The notes beneath the pieces were generated by a model. That model did no database searches. It had not been told where the DNA came from and saw only the letters and a list, made by a program, of their open reading frames with translations. Positions 52,301-62,560 of a stretch of DNA of 64,000 bases are shown here, piece by piece. The stretch is from Phallusia fumigata (Eukaryota; Chordata; Ascidiacea; Phlebobranchia; Ascidiidae): NCBI GenBank assembly GCA_008931825.1, contig QXVZ01028974.1, positions 3,937-67,936 on the forward strand, written 5' to 3'. The position numbers and the translations under genes are program-made. The number at the start of each line of letters is the position of its first letter. Within the stretch, counting starts at the first letter, position 1.

Positions 52301-55300
52301 CAAACGAGCGTTTATTCGAGGCGGCCAGGCGGACGTTTTTATGATTTAAATTAGACGGTGATGACCTCAATGCGTTTGCTGTTTTGCGATGTAAAAGAGA
52401 GTGCGACGCAGCAATTTATTTATTTGCATTTTTTTAGTCCTGTCATTTCGCTGCCGCATGTAATTGTATGTACCGTACATGCAACACCTCCCAATATATG
52501 TAAAAATAAAAAGATCATCATGTTTCATGACAGACGAATCCAAGCTGTTAATACTACACTTGTGCTTTACGTGATTGCGTAGAGTTAACCAAAATGCTTT
52601 TGCTAAATAACGCTGCTATAGATGATACGCTACAATAACCAATTGCAGTTGTACTATCGTGTGCAGCAAGTAAGCTTATATTTGGTTAGTCAAAAAGAGC
52701 TATGTGTTGTTGGATTTATAAGTTTGCTGAAACCGCGTTAGAAAGGGTCGTTTGGACTTTGTTTGCTACGGCTCGGCCAAAGAGCACTGCTGGTCAAACT
52801 ATTGGTTATTGTGACTGTGATGTTTAAATAATGCCTTTGACAGTCAAACATGATAAAAAATTGCCATTCGTGATAAAAAATTGCCATTCCTCGTACTTTT
52901 CTGTTATGCCGGTGAAAATTCGGCCGAGAGGTCAAAACATATGGGTTTCTCGACCAGGGATCCGTCATAAGCTTTTACGACATCAAGTTGGCAGATCTAC
53001 TTCCCATAGACAAATACAGACCGTTTCCAGTAACAACACGCATTTTTAGAAAATGTCGCTCAAAAATTCGGACGTAACCAATTGTTAAACGCTAAGAGAT
53101 GTTCAGTTCAACTTTATTTGGGCATAGTCATTGTTGAAAACTTTTTGCTTTTGTAAAAGAAAAGACTAAGAAATAAAGTTTGTACGACACTAAATGGTCA
53201 ATTAAGTTACATATTCTAACATTTATTCACAAAATTGTTCATACGATTCTTCACTTATTAAAATTTTTTTACCCACCTTCATTTTTTTATCTGCCCACAA
53301 GTAACGAAGAAATAAGTTGAGGATAAACGATTTTCCTTTCCGAAAAGCTCCAGCCACTGAGTAAATGGAAACCGCTGTATCAGCAACATCTGGATGTCCG
53401 AAAATCCTTGTAATTTCCTTGTGGTTTATTTGGTAAGTTGTTTGGTTTTTGAAGTCTGGACAGATGATTTGCACTGGTCTGTGATGATGCCGTGTACCAG
53501 AAGTGCTACCACCTACATTGAAAATATTGTCTCACATATGATTTCATAGTTTTCTATGCAAAGAAAAAGTGCCTTGAAACGTAGACTTTTTTATGATATA
53601 TTTACTAATACTCTGTTTGTAGAAAAATCGTATATTCTAGTTAGGACCTGTTTCGGAATTGCTGAGGATGAAACCGGTCAGAATTTCTATCGTCTGACTG
53701 TTTATGTTGATTTCTAAAAAAAAACTCTTATAATGTTATCATAATATAGTATCTTTGTCATGATACTTAATTCCGTGTATCACTAATAAAAACAAAGTCA
53801 ACCGTACCGAGTTCTTTAGCAGCTGCCCGTATTTGCTGTTCATCAAATCCCATCTCTCTCAGCTTCAGTAAAGATTCTTCTTCGTCATTTGCTTTCCCTG
53901 CTTCACCATCTACAAAACGATTACGCATAAGATTGCGTTAACAACATGCTATAACAGTTTTTTTTTGTCAACGTACCAGCATTTTGTGTAACGTATATAC
54001 TTTGTAGAGACATATTCGCTTATGCAAGGTGTGGCCATGTGTTTTAGCTCATGGACCAGATTTGTTTTACAAATCGACCGGCGGCTCGTGTGTGTATGGA
54101 AAAGCACTACCGGACAATTCATTGGTTTACTTTTAATAACATCTGGCGGGTCATAATAAAGGCCTCACGGGCAATAATTGAATCGCGGGCCTCACTTTGC
54201 CCAATCCTGGCTTATACCCTGTTTATAAAAACATAATATGTCTTACTTCAGTCAAGATTACCGGTTTTGAATTGCTGAGCAATTAGGTCAGAATTTCCAC
54301 CCTTGCTTGTTTACTTTAATTTCTGACTGGCAAAAAAACGTAATTTGTGACTGAAACATTTTAGGCCTATGTACCGAAGCGACCCAAACTGATCCTTGCA
54401 GAATGAAACTACATCCATCAGATGTATGGCCTGTTCAAAAAACGTCTATGACCGTTACATTGCAAAAAAACAAATAAACACGCTTTTTATCGCTTTAAAT
54501 ACCCTGAAAACTATAATGGTTAACTACTTGTGTTCAAATTATTCTGTTTAGGCGTTTGAGTTTTTCCAAACAGTCAACTTTGGCAAAATTACAAAAAGAT
54601 GTCGAACACAATTCTGAAAAAGGGAATAGCCTACTAAGCATAAACTTTTTGGCCTGACAAAACTTCCTGACATTACTAACAAACCTATCTAAGCTCTAGC
54701 CTTACCGGGTTTTTTAGCAGCTGCTCGTATTTGCTGTGTTCTCAACTTTGATAAAGATTCTTCTTCACATTCATCCTCGACAAAGTCGCTTGGGACTTGG
54801 AGCTGGTTGGACACGGAAACTCCCACGTTTATCGAATCTAAACAAAACTTGGTGAAGCCAAATATTACCCGTTGTCTCCTACTACAGACACATTTGTTTT
54901 GGTAAAATGTTTGGCTTCGTAAGTCTGGACTAATGGTTTGCACAGATCTGTGATGGTGCCCTGTACCATAAATGCTAAAAACTGTATTGGCATTATTCTA
55001 TTTTTCAAAATGCTGTAACATTGTTTACATGCTGTTTATAACTAGAAAGGTGGCTTTCACCATATAGCCATTCGATACACACTTTTTCAATACATTTAAA
55101 ATTGCCATATTCACTGTTTTTTTGCTATATTGGCACCCAATGTTACCTATCGTTTTTATGACTTTATTGTTTCTGCAGGCAGAAACACATGGGTCCCACA
55201 CATGCAAAGTTGTAGATTATGCATTTGCCAAGATACATGTAAAAGTTGTAGCAGATATTTAAAAAAACTTTTCTTGTGTTATAATTTAATTCAAAAGTTT

Positions 55301-58300
55301 GTGATTTTAACTGAGAACAGGAATTAGACACCACCATGGCCCAATTTAGAAACTTTTTGGAATAGTAGGGTGGCTATATAAAACATGTCCCAACAGTCAA
55401 CAACTACAAAATTTGGAAACTGTTCAACTTGGGGATTTCCCCTTTTGCTGTAGACGCATTGTGATCTTATTAACTCCCAATATTCATGCCTCGTACTACT
55501 GGTTTCCCTTTGTCCGCATAGTCAGACAACACTTTTTNTTTTTTTTTTTTTTTTTTTCTTTCTCGCGTTCACGGCTCAGATATGTACTAGGCACGTTTTT
55601 ACCACAGTATACTTTGTGCTTTTCCGCGTATCATCATAGCCTTTTGCTATCATCAATAAAACAAAACGAAACGAAATCGCGTCAGTTACAATAGATTTCG
55701 GTTACTAGCTCAAATATTAAAGATAATTTAACTTACAAGGGTCACGTAGATATGTTTTAAATAAGAGTGGTTCAACAAAGAAAATATTGGATTACAAAGG
55801 TAGCAAAGTATTTGTACGCAACATAAACAATTGAACGTATACTTGCGAACAGAATATTTGGGACAGGAGAGAAAAAGAGTAATTACGCTTTAAGAGATAT
55901 AATATAATAACAAATAAATATTTTTATGCATTAATTTGCTGAGGCAGGATATAACAATTATTATTTCCAATTTTACACATATTTCTTACGTTTTTTTTTT
56001 TCTTCTGTATGTGGCAATGGATTTTTATCTTAGGTTTTCTTTACATATGNTTTTGTATTCCTTGTTTTGTAAATGCATTAGATTTAATTTCCAGTTCTTT
56101 TTCCCCCAGCGTTTTATACGATCAAATTTTAATGTTACTTGTGGGGCAAAATTGTGGTCTGAAAAGGGGAAATGTTTATGCTTTGAGTTGGATAATTTGT
56201 TTAAACATTCTATGTTACAGTATATTCGGTCTAGCCTAGTTGACGATTTTGCGGTTACTCTTGTGAAAGTTTTTTTGGTTGGGTAGAAAAATCGAAAAAC
56301 GTCGGTCAATCCTATTGATTTTGTTAATTCTAGCCAAAATTTGGAGTCTGGATTTATTTGTGCGTTTTTACTCAAGGAATCTATTTTTTGGTCTAAAAAA
56401 TTAAAATCACCTCCAATTACGTGGAGGTCCAGAGGGTTTTTAAGTAGAAAGTCGTTAATTTTCGTCATTATATTTATTCTAAGGTTTATGTTATTTCCGG
56501 GTGGCATGTAAACATTTGTAATCGAGAATTTTTTGTTTTGAAAAACGAAACTAATTGTTTGAATTCTGTAGTCGACCATAATTTCATGTTTACAGCTTAA
56601 ATTTTGCGCGAATTTTTCCTTGATTAATATTATCGTGCCGTCATACTGGTGTTTAAGATTTGGTTCGTTGTGATTTTTCCACTTGGCGTTATAGAAAAAG
56701 ATCAATTTGTTTGATATTGCCCAATTTTCAAGGGTGTTTTTTTCAATTAAATGAACTTCTTGTATTAAAAATATTTCTGAGTCATCTTTCTCAATGAAAG
56801 AGGATAAGGTTTCGAGATTGCGATTTAAACCATTAACATTTAGTGATAAAATTTGCAATGCCATTTAGTCTCTGAGGAAAAAAGGGTTAGTGTCGTGATC
56901 TCCGTTTTCGTTTCTTTTTCTTTTTCCTATCAGAACTTGTGTTCTTGCGTTTGTTCTGTTCTGGATTCTTTGTTTCGTTTTTACTTGAGTTGTCGTCTGG
57001 CGGGTGAGCGTTGTCTTCTTTGTCAGTGGGAGAGTGAGGTGTAGCAGAGGAAGATGAGGAAAGATTTGGGAGGGGAGTTGCTATTTTAGTGACTGCTGTT
57101 TTTTCGGGATCTTTGTGGGTTGTAAGGGGGGGCTGGATGGGAGTGTTGGGGGGGTTTTTCATTGGGGATCCAGGGGTACCATAATTTGATGATTTGTTTG
57201 TGGATTCGAAGGTTATTTTTTTGGTGAGGTCATTCGATTGTAGTGGGGGACAGGCTGACGTGTTGGGTTCTGTGTTAGAGGTTTTTTCCAGATCGATGAT
57301 TATGGATTCCGGCGTAAATTCTTCAATTGAAGTTTCCTTTGTTTTAGAAGCCAATGGCGAAGAGGAGAGAAGGGCTTTCTGCATGCTGGAGTCCAAGTCG
57401 ATGGTTTGGTTTAACTTTTGCTTATTTGTTTTTTGCTCCTGGATTGCGATTTGCTTTAGAATGGGAGAAAGATTTTCAGCTGAGGTTTTAACGTCGACTT
57501 TGTCTTTAGGAGTTGATTTTTTCTGTCCTTTTTTCAGTTTGGGGAAGTTTTGTTCATAGTCCGAATCTTCGTCGATTGAGGATAGGTACGTGTTATTTGT
57601 CTGGCGTAGAAGTGCAGTTCTGTGTTACTAAATTGTCTATGTAGTCTATACTAAACTAACGTTTGTGGTGCGCACGCATGTTAAAAACGTTTTACAATTT
57701 TGGGGCTAGTGGGGTAACCACTGGGGCCATGGGGTCAAACGAAACAAATGGCACAACTACATGACCATGTCTACCACCTGTGAGAGTTTCATCCCAATCC
57801 AGCAAGCATTTCATACCAAAAAGGTGTAGACAAACCTGCAGGGGAGAAAAAATAAAAAATAAAAAAACAGAGTAAAAACAATGTGTCCCCTCCAGGAAAA
57901 GGGACCCATAAAAAGGCATATATTTCCTAGTTTGGACCTTGTTACCTGTTTGGGAATTGCTGAGCAAGTAATCGGTCAGAATTTCAGTCGCTTCCCCGTT
58001 TATTTTGAGGTCTGAAAAGACAAAAACCGCTGCGACATTTGTCACGTGTTCATGTGCACGTGAAACAAGCGAAGCGTGTCAATCTTGTTGCGTGCTCACC
58101 TGTAGTTTTTAACTTGCGCGTTATTCGATTATTCGCGTTAGAAATAAACAGTTACTACAACCTAATCAAGGAATAAAAATATGTTTCGAAAGTTGTTTTA
58201 TCAAAAATTGTTTTTGGGGTTGATTTCTTTGCTAAAACTCTACATTGCCAACAAATAAACACATTTTTATTACTTTAAGCCTCCAAGAACAATTTAATGC

Positions 58301-60622
58301 CTTTCTTCTTGTGTTCCAAATGACCTATTTGCAAAGCTTTGAGGGTTTGTCTTTGAAAAAAATCGATAAAACGGCCTACTTGTCATGAATGTTTTGGCCT
58401 GATGAAATTTCCGTGTAGTACTGACAAACACAATCTAAGTTCTAGCCTTACCGAATCTTTCAGCGGCTGCGCGTATTTGTTTTTCATTAAATCCCATCTC
58501 CCTCAGCTTAAGTAAAGTTTCTTCTTCTTCTTCATTTGTTTCATCAGCTTCATCCTCGACAAAGTCGCTTGGACCTTGGAATTGGTTAGACATGTAAATT
58601 CCCAACTTCCTTGAATCTAAGGAATCTAAGCAAAATTTGGTAAAAATAAATATAACTCGCTGGTCTTATGTTGTATTTAAGAGTCAGCTGGACTGATGAC
58701 TTGCACAGATCTGTAATGATGTCGCATACGGCAGGTAACAGGCAGGTAATTTGGATGCGACAAAACTCGTAAATATCGCAGGTAACCAGTTCAAATGGCC
58801 AAAACTGGTAAATGTCACAGATAATCCGTTTTGATGCGACAACAATCGAAAATACAGCAGTGAACGCGTTTAGATAGAGTTTCATTCCATCTATTAAACG
58901 GGTCACCCGCAGTATGTTCGGGCTCCGCCATGTCTGAACGCGTTACCTGCATCATTTTCGACTTTCATCCCATCTATATAGGTTACCTGCAGTATTTACG
59001 AGTTAAGTCCTATTTAAACGTGTTACCTGTACTGTTTACAAGTTTTGCTGCAACCAAACGCGTTACCTGCAGTGTTTTTGACAGCCGTTACTTGAAAACG
59101 GGTTTTCTGCTGCATTTACCTGTTTTCGCGATTTAAACGCGTTACCTGCATTATTTTCGAACTTCACCACTTCTGAACGCGTTACCTGCAGTATTTACGA
59201 GTTTAGGCCTATTTAAACGTTTTAACTTTGGTTTTTGCGAGTTTTTCCGTATCTAAACGCGTTACCTGCAGTATTTTCGACTGTCGTCGCATCAAATCGA
59301 GTTGTCTGCGGCATTTACCATTTTGCGATTTAATCAAATTACCTGCGGCATTTCCAAGTTCCGTCGCATCAAAACGAGTTACCTTATCAGCAGTATTTAC
59401 AATTTCGTCCCATTTTTACGTGTCTAAATACGTTACCTGCAGTGTTTTAAGTTTTTAGCGACGCACCAATTGCAACAAGCGAATTTCTAAGTGCACCAGC
59501 AGTATTCGAAGGCACCCTACTAAAAGTGCTAGAATCTACAGTACATTGAAAACATTCTCACATCAGGTTGTTTAACAGCGTTTTTCTAACAACAAAAAAG
59601 TATTTTGTGAAACGTATGCACTTTACACTAATGTATTCGCTGCTACGCTGTTTACAAAAAATCATGTTTCTTAGTTTTGTTCAGATTACCTGTTACGGAA
59701 ATGATGAGCAATTCCTCGGCCAGAATTTCAATCGTTTGCATGTTTATCTTGACATCTGCAAAGAAGCTTAACTTAATAAAGGACTAAAACATCCAAAACC
59801 GTACCGAATCGTCCAAAAACGAACCTTGCCGAATCAAAATGTATTTTTCAGATGGCCATTTGCAAAAGCTTTAAATTGTTAACAAACCAATAAACACGTT
59901 TTTATTACTTTAAACAGCCTATAAAAGAAAATGGGTGATTGCTTGTGATTAAATAGGTGTGCTTGCAAAGCTTGGAGGTTTTTATTTTTATCCTTTTTTT
60001 TTAAAAATGTGTCGAACACAAATCCGNNNNNNNNNNNNNNNNNNNNNNNNNNNNNNNNNNNNNNNNNNNNNNNNNNNNNNNNNNNNNNNNNNNNNNNNNN
60101 NNNNNNNNNNNNNNNNNNNNNNNNNNNNNNNNNNNNNNNNNNNNNNNNNNNNNNNNNNNNNNNNNNNNNNNNNNNNNNNNNNNNNNNNNNNNNNNNNNNN
60201 NNNNNNNNNNNNNNNNNNNNNNNNNNNNNNNNNNNNNNNNNNNNNNNNNNNNNNNNNNNNNNNNNNNNNNNNNNNNNNNNNNNNNNNNNNNNNNNNNNNN
60301 NNNNNNNNNNNNNNNNNNNNNNNNNNNNNNNNNNNNNNNNNNNNNNNNNNNNNNNNNNNNNNNNNNNNNNNNNNNNNNNNNNNNNNNNNNNNNNNNNNNN
60401 NNNNNNNNNNNNNNNNAAAGGCATAAACTTTTTGGCCTGATGAAACTAAGTAAGCCTTACTGAATTTTTTAGCGGCTGCACGTATTTGCAGTTCATCAAA
60501 TCCCATCTCCCTCAGCTTCAGTAAAGTTTCTTCTTCTTCATTTGTTTCTTCACCTTCATCTCCGACAAAGTCGCTTGGACCTTGAAATTGGTTAGACATG
60601 GAAATTCCCAATTTCACCAAAT
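39946..60622 (-). CDS. Gene F: intact UBA-atlastin-like GTPase with eight tandem three-helix modules
   Basis: All exons are open with matching phases. Core exons: 53277-53512 (P-loop), 51554-51685, 50236-50391, 49973-50038, 49650-49884, 48823-49007. Modules 1-8: 46078-46149/45823-46017, 45607-45678/45038-45232, 44826-44897/44326-44520, 44193-44264/43775-43969, 43482-43553/42948-43139, 42684-42755/42122-42310, 41752-41823/41495-41677, 41352-41423 plus terminal exon 39946-40308. The first coding exon may be 60461-60622 (ATG 60599) or about 58452-58616 (ATG 58593). With one UBA exon spliced straight to the P-loop exon the product is about 1143 residues, roughly twice an atlastin. One donor (after 44193) is GC instead of GT. 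Expected: a long rod with a GTPase and ubiquitin-binding head and a membrane-seeking tail (inference). Confidence 0.85.
40495..41175. mobile_element. MITE in the last intron of gene F, absent from E
   Basis: Starts TAGGGTTTCACAAATAC and ends TTTTTTTAAAACCCTA, rough inverted ends. Flanking sequence (CAAATGGT on the left, AAATGTTTGCGGGAAAGC on the right) is continuous in gene E near 23350-23385, giving an empty site. A TA target is possible. No coding capacity. Confidence 0.7.
41352..46149 (-). CDS. Gene F stalk: tandem two-exon modules 1-8
   Basis: Every short exon is exactly 72 nt (24 codons, for example [80 protein letters not shown]). Long exons are 195, 195, 195, 195, 192, 189 and 183 nt, module 8 being completed by the terminal exon. 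Long exons share a pattern: a start near C/A, a first helix with H/L-K...A, a break ([11 protein letters not shown] in module 1, [12 protein letters not shown] in module 2), then two helices ending in KRNxxLK or NERKK. Module 1 matches the single three-helix bundle of atlastin; the others are diverged copies. B lacks the equivalents of modules 4 and 5. Confidence 0.85.
46265..46640. repeat. Interspersed repeat shared with 30840-31340
   Basis: Lies in the gene F intron just upstream of the module 1 short exon. Same family as the gene E intron copy. A short CTTGCCTGTGCTCTTTAAGT duplication follows at 46760-46810. Confidence 0.6.
46850..48150 (+). repeat. Copy 1 of a 1-1.3 kb intronic repeat in gene F
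   Basis: Matches 51830-52830 in order and orientation (AGCCGCAAATACGTGTTTAAA, GAGGCGGCCAGGCGGACGTT, AAACCGCGT...AAAGGGTCGTT). Copy 1 carries a hAT-like insert (47689-48019) that copy 2 lacks. Family unknown. Confidence 0.7.
47689..48019. mobile_element. hAT-like MITE, relative of 24031-24355
   Basis: Starts CAGTGGTTCTCAAAGTGGGG and ends GTTTGAGAACCACTG. The next about 35 bp (TTATAGGAATATGACC...) also match the DNA following the gene E copy. The empty site is in the sister repeat near 52745-52765. Confidence 0.75.
48823..53512 (-). CDS. Gene F GTPase domain (six exons)
   Basis: Motifs in order: [42 protein letters not shown] (G1 with catalytic-type Arg), [20 protein letters not shown] (switch I, Thr kept), [11 protein letters not shown] (G3), [43 protein letters not shown] (G4), [34 protein letters not shown]. 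Exon lengths equal those of gene E (236, 132, 156, 66, 235 and 185 nt). Nothing catalytic is missing. E and F are close paralogues here, with a few per cent of residues changed. Confidence 0.9.
49200..49300 (+). mobile_element. tRNA-derived SINE-like fragment
   Basis: ACATAAAAACCTG followed by CCGGGTTCAAACCCCGT, a tRNA B-box-like core, then an A-rich end. The same layout occurs at 61163-61250. The 5' half does not fold as a tRNA cloverleaf. Confidence 0.5.
50526..50993. mobile_element. TTAA-flanked MITE in a gene F intron
   Basis: TTAA followed by GGCCGGTTTGCACG at the left; CGTGTAAACCGGCCT followed by TTAA at the right. The 468 bp include many CpG-containing GCG motifs. Gene E has only TAAA at the same spot (about 29243-29247). 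TTAA duplication points to a piggyBac-type transposase (inference). Confidence 0.85.
51830..52830 (+). repeat. Copy 2 of the 1-1.3 kb intronic repeat in gene F
   Basis: Sister of 46850-48150, without the hAT insert. Lies between the P-loop exon and the next exon. Confidence 0.7.
53648..53713 (-). CDS. Helix cassette X2 (66 nt, phase 1-1)
   Basis: TTTTAG acceptor, GTCCTA donor. Reads [19 protein letters not shown]. Same length, phases and pattern (I-N...EIL...LLSNS) as 57946-58011 and 59690-59755. Probably a short amphipathic helix inserted between UBA and GTPase domains. Confidence 0.6.
53808..53909 (-). CDS. UBA cassette U2 (102 nt, phase 1-1, no start codon)
   Basis: TTTTGTAG acceptor, GTACGG donor. 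Reads [15 protein letters not shown], then [18 protein letters not shown]. It lacks the MSN start of other cassettes, so it can only be used as an internal exon. Spliced after U5 or U4 it would give tandem UBA repeats. Confidence 0.7.
54262..54322 (-). pseudogene. Helix cassette X3, frameshifted
   Basis: Matches X2 and X4 but is 61 nt instead of 66. Use in a transcript would break the frame. Confidence 0.55.
54706..54837 (-). pseudogene. UBA cassette U3, decayed
   Basis: Keeps both splice sites and phase 1-1 length. ATG has become GTG ([15 protein letters not shown]) and the MGFDE core is deleted ([15 protein letters not shown]). Still open, but unlikely to fold as a UBA. Confidence 0.7.
54890..54985 (-). 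pseudogene. Truncated copy of the P-loop exon 5' part
   Basis: Reads [20 protein letters not shown], then runs straight into the intron before U3. Equivalent to 30633-30705 and 58683-58735. Confidence 0.65.
56051..57630 (-). mobile_element. LINE (L1/Tx1-like) fragment: ORF1 part and ORF2 endonuclease
   Basis: ORF2 starts at 56864: [20 protein letters not shown], with apurinic-endonuclease motifs [33 protein letters not shown] and SDHNF. It is open for about 270 codons and stops at an N (56050), so reverse transcriptase is absent here. ORF1 (56887 to about 57625) is open, Ser/Pro/Thr/Lys-rich with a very basic end ([13 protein letters not shown]), and ends 22 nt before ORF2. The 5' end is cut. 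Intact frames suggest a recent insertion. It lies between cassettes X4 and U3 of gene F. Confidence 0.85.
57946..58011 (-). CDS. Helix cassette X4 (66 nt, phase 1-1)
   Basis: CTTTTCAG acceptor, GTAACA donor. Reads [20 protein letters not shown]. Fits in frame between U4 and either U2 or the P-loop exon. Confidence 0.62.
58452..58616 (-). CDS. UBA cassette U4 with start codon
   Basis: [18 protein letters not shown], five consecutive Glu codons, then [20 protein letters not shown]; donor GTAAGG. Open in frame from the upstream acceptor too (RKLGIY before the ATG). An alternative first coding exon, or an internal one. Confidence 0.72.
58683..58735 (-). pseudogene. Truncated copy of the P-loop exon 5' part
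   Basis: Reads [14 protein letters not shown] on the 5' side of U4, then ends at minisatellite DNA. Confidence 0.55.
58725..59470. repeat. 40-bp minisatellite, about 18 units, part inverted
   Basis: GTTACCTGC recurs at 40-bp steps (58942, 58982, 59022, 59062, ... 59141, 59181, 59261). The consensus is roughly ACGCGTTACCTGCAGTATTT plus ACGAGTTTTGTCGCATTTAA. About four units at 58725-58880 run in the opposite direction (GCAGGTAAC), making a large inverted repeat. Confidence 0.9.
59690..59755 (-). CDS. Helix cassette X5 (66 nt, phase 1-1)
   Basis: TTTGCAG acceptor, GTAATC donor. Reads [20 protein letters not shown]. Third open copy of the helix cassette. Confidence 0.6.
60027..60416. other. 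Assembly gap (390 N)
   Basis: A run of N between cassettes X5 and U5. Open frames across it are meaningless; another cassette could be hidden. Confidence 0.99.
60461..60622 (-). CDS. UBA cassette U5, likely first coding exon of gene F
   Basis: ATG at 60599: [18 protein letters not shown], acidic linker, then [20 protein letters not shown]; donor GTAAGG, phase 1. Same length as the gene E exon (162 nt). Upstream of the ATG the frame stays open to a TAATTAG acceptor (VKLGIS). Confidence 0.72.
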
Positions 60623-61162
60623 CTAATTACTCGTAGTCTCCTAAATGAGACATATTTTCTCTGTTAAAATACATTTTGATACACTGTAAGTAATATTAAC
60701 GCGATAAGATAAGATTTATGTGTAGGTTAAATTTTACCGAAAATTAAAACAAATTTCGACATTCAGACAAAGTTTGGAAGCAAAATCAAACGCACAGACG
60801 ACCGCTATACTGCGAAACACACAAACGCTATATATTAGGAATTCCCATTCTTTTAAGTGCTGGGCCACTTTTACATGAATAAAGTTATAACGGGCCACAA
60901 ACCTTTTTACCAAAATTAAATATCTATCAAGTTGGTTGTGATATGCATTTCGCAATGCCACCTACTGGTATACATCAACACCGAATTTTAACAGGAATAT
61001 TTTTAAACGTTTGTATACAAGTTTTTGATAGGATTGTAACAGACACAACTGGTATAAGTTTGGTATATTTTAATGGCAAATATACTTAAGCATATGAACA
61101 AAAATGAGTGGGTGACGTATTGTTTTTTAAAACACTATAAACACATAAATAAGCTCGGTCGA

Positions 61163-61250
61163 ATAGAGTAAGGCGCTCGACCCATATACAGACATAAAAA
61201 ACCTGATTGAAGTAGGCTCTTGCGATCGTCATAGGTTCGAACCCCGTCAA
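61163..61250 (+). mobile_element. tRNA-derived SINE-like fragment
   Basis: GCGCTCGACCC, GACATAAAAAACCTG, then ATAGGTTCGAACCCCGTC (B box) and an A-rich tail. Same layout as 49200-49300. Confidence 0.5.
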
Positions 61251-61734
61251 AAAACAAACCTTCAGATATACAACCGCAGTTCACCTGGTCTTTATACCCT
61301 GGCCTAGTCTGAACGAACCGATACGGTGTTTGCTAACAATTTCCTTTATATAACACTTATTTTAGAGGATTAAGAGGAGTTCGTATTTCATTTAAGCCAC
61401 ACAAGACGAAGTTTTCATATAATTATCGCTAAGTACTAGATGGCTGCCTACGGTGTACTAGCTGTTTACCTACAGCTCAACAAGTTGCATGGCCAAGGTT
61501 GTTGTCGACGATGCAGGGCCTGATGGCCTCAGCACAGAAACTGCCAGTCCAAAACTCGACTTAAGGTTCGAGTGTCGACGAGCGCTTAATGAAGTTGTAG
61601 CCGTGGCTGCTTGGAAAGGCACCCAGTCGGTCGTTTCTTATTTGAACCCCATCCGCGATCTAGTGCTTCTAGCAAGTATGTTTTTAATGTCTAAGTTCAA
61701 AGTTTAGTTCCTATAAAGATCGGTAGAAAACTGT

Positions 61735-62560
61735 TGCGTGAAAGTGCGAGGTATACCCAAATCAGAAAAGCTCTGAAATTACTTGACCGATAGGTGTTGA
61801 ACAAGGGCACATGGTATAAACGTTACGACAAGCGCTTTTGCGTTAGTTATATTCCGAAAACAGAGAATCATAAACAATTGCCCCGTGTAAAGCTTTCTGA
61901 ACGTTTCGAGATAATAGCGGCAATAAACGTTTCATTGACGGATCCCCGGTACATGTAGACCTCCTGTAAATTGAGGATTTTGCAAAGTGCATTGTAGCGA
62001 CAGGTCGTTCATTGTACGTGATGTTCTTTGAACCCCAATTGTTTGTCTACCTCCAAGAGATCTGGAATGTCCAAGAATCAAGAACCTAATTAACACCACC
62101 ATGCGGATTCACTATTGAAACGATCATGTACCCATCCGCCTTCAGCTTCCGGCGCTGGCTTTACCGATTCACAGCTGGAATTGCTGTTTCGAATCGAAGT
62201 ATATGCCACCGGACGCCTCTAGCGCGCTCGATGGGTATGTCATTGATTCGCACAAATGCAAGTTAGACAAAACTGCAACTGCGGAAAACGACAACGACAG
62301 GTTGAGCTCGATAATTCTATCCTGATCCTGAATAACGTAAAACAACATATCCTCCCTGAACAACGTAAAGCAACAACAGGTTGAGCTCGATAATTCTGTA
62401 CTTATCCTCCCTGAACAACGTCATGGACACGCTAAATTCGGAATTGCACAAACAACTTTCAGATATTCTGTGCTTTCCTGAAAGTAATCACCTGATTCAC
62501 TAGCCAGTCACAACTTGCCACTGCCACGCCACCTTTTCAACCCAATCATTGTGATCGACG
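61735..62560. repeat. 5' flank of gene F sharing blocks with 32860-34130
   Basis: The 61735-61850 and 62470-62560 blocks match DNA upstream of gene E. No exon is supported in 60623-63600; the 72-codon frame at 61489-61707 shows no family. Confidence 0.55.

Noticed and set aside
59879-60440. Open frames across the second N run
   Set aside because: Made of N; only the U5 exon at the right edge is supported.
61163-61250. Functional tRNA gene at the B-box-like sequence
   Set aside because: No cloverleaf or good A box; a related fragment at 49.2 kb points to a SINE.
61489-61707. 72-codon plus-strand frame as a gene
   Set aside because: No recognised domain, no splice partners, lies in repeat-bearing flank.
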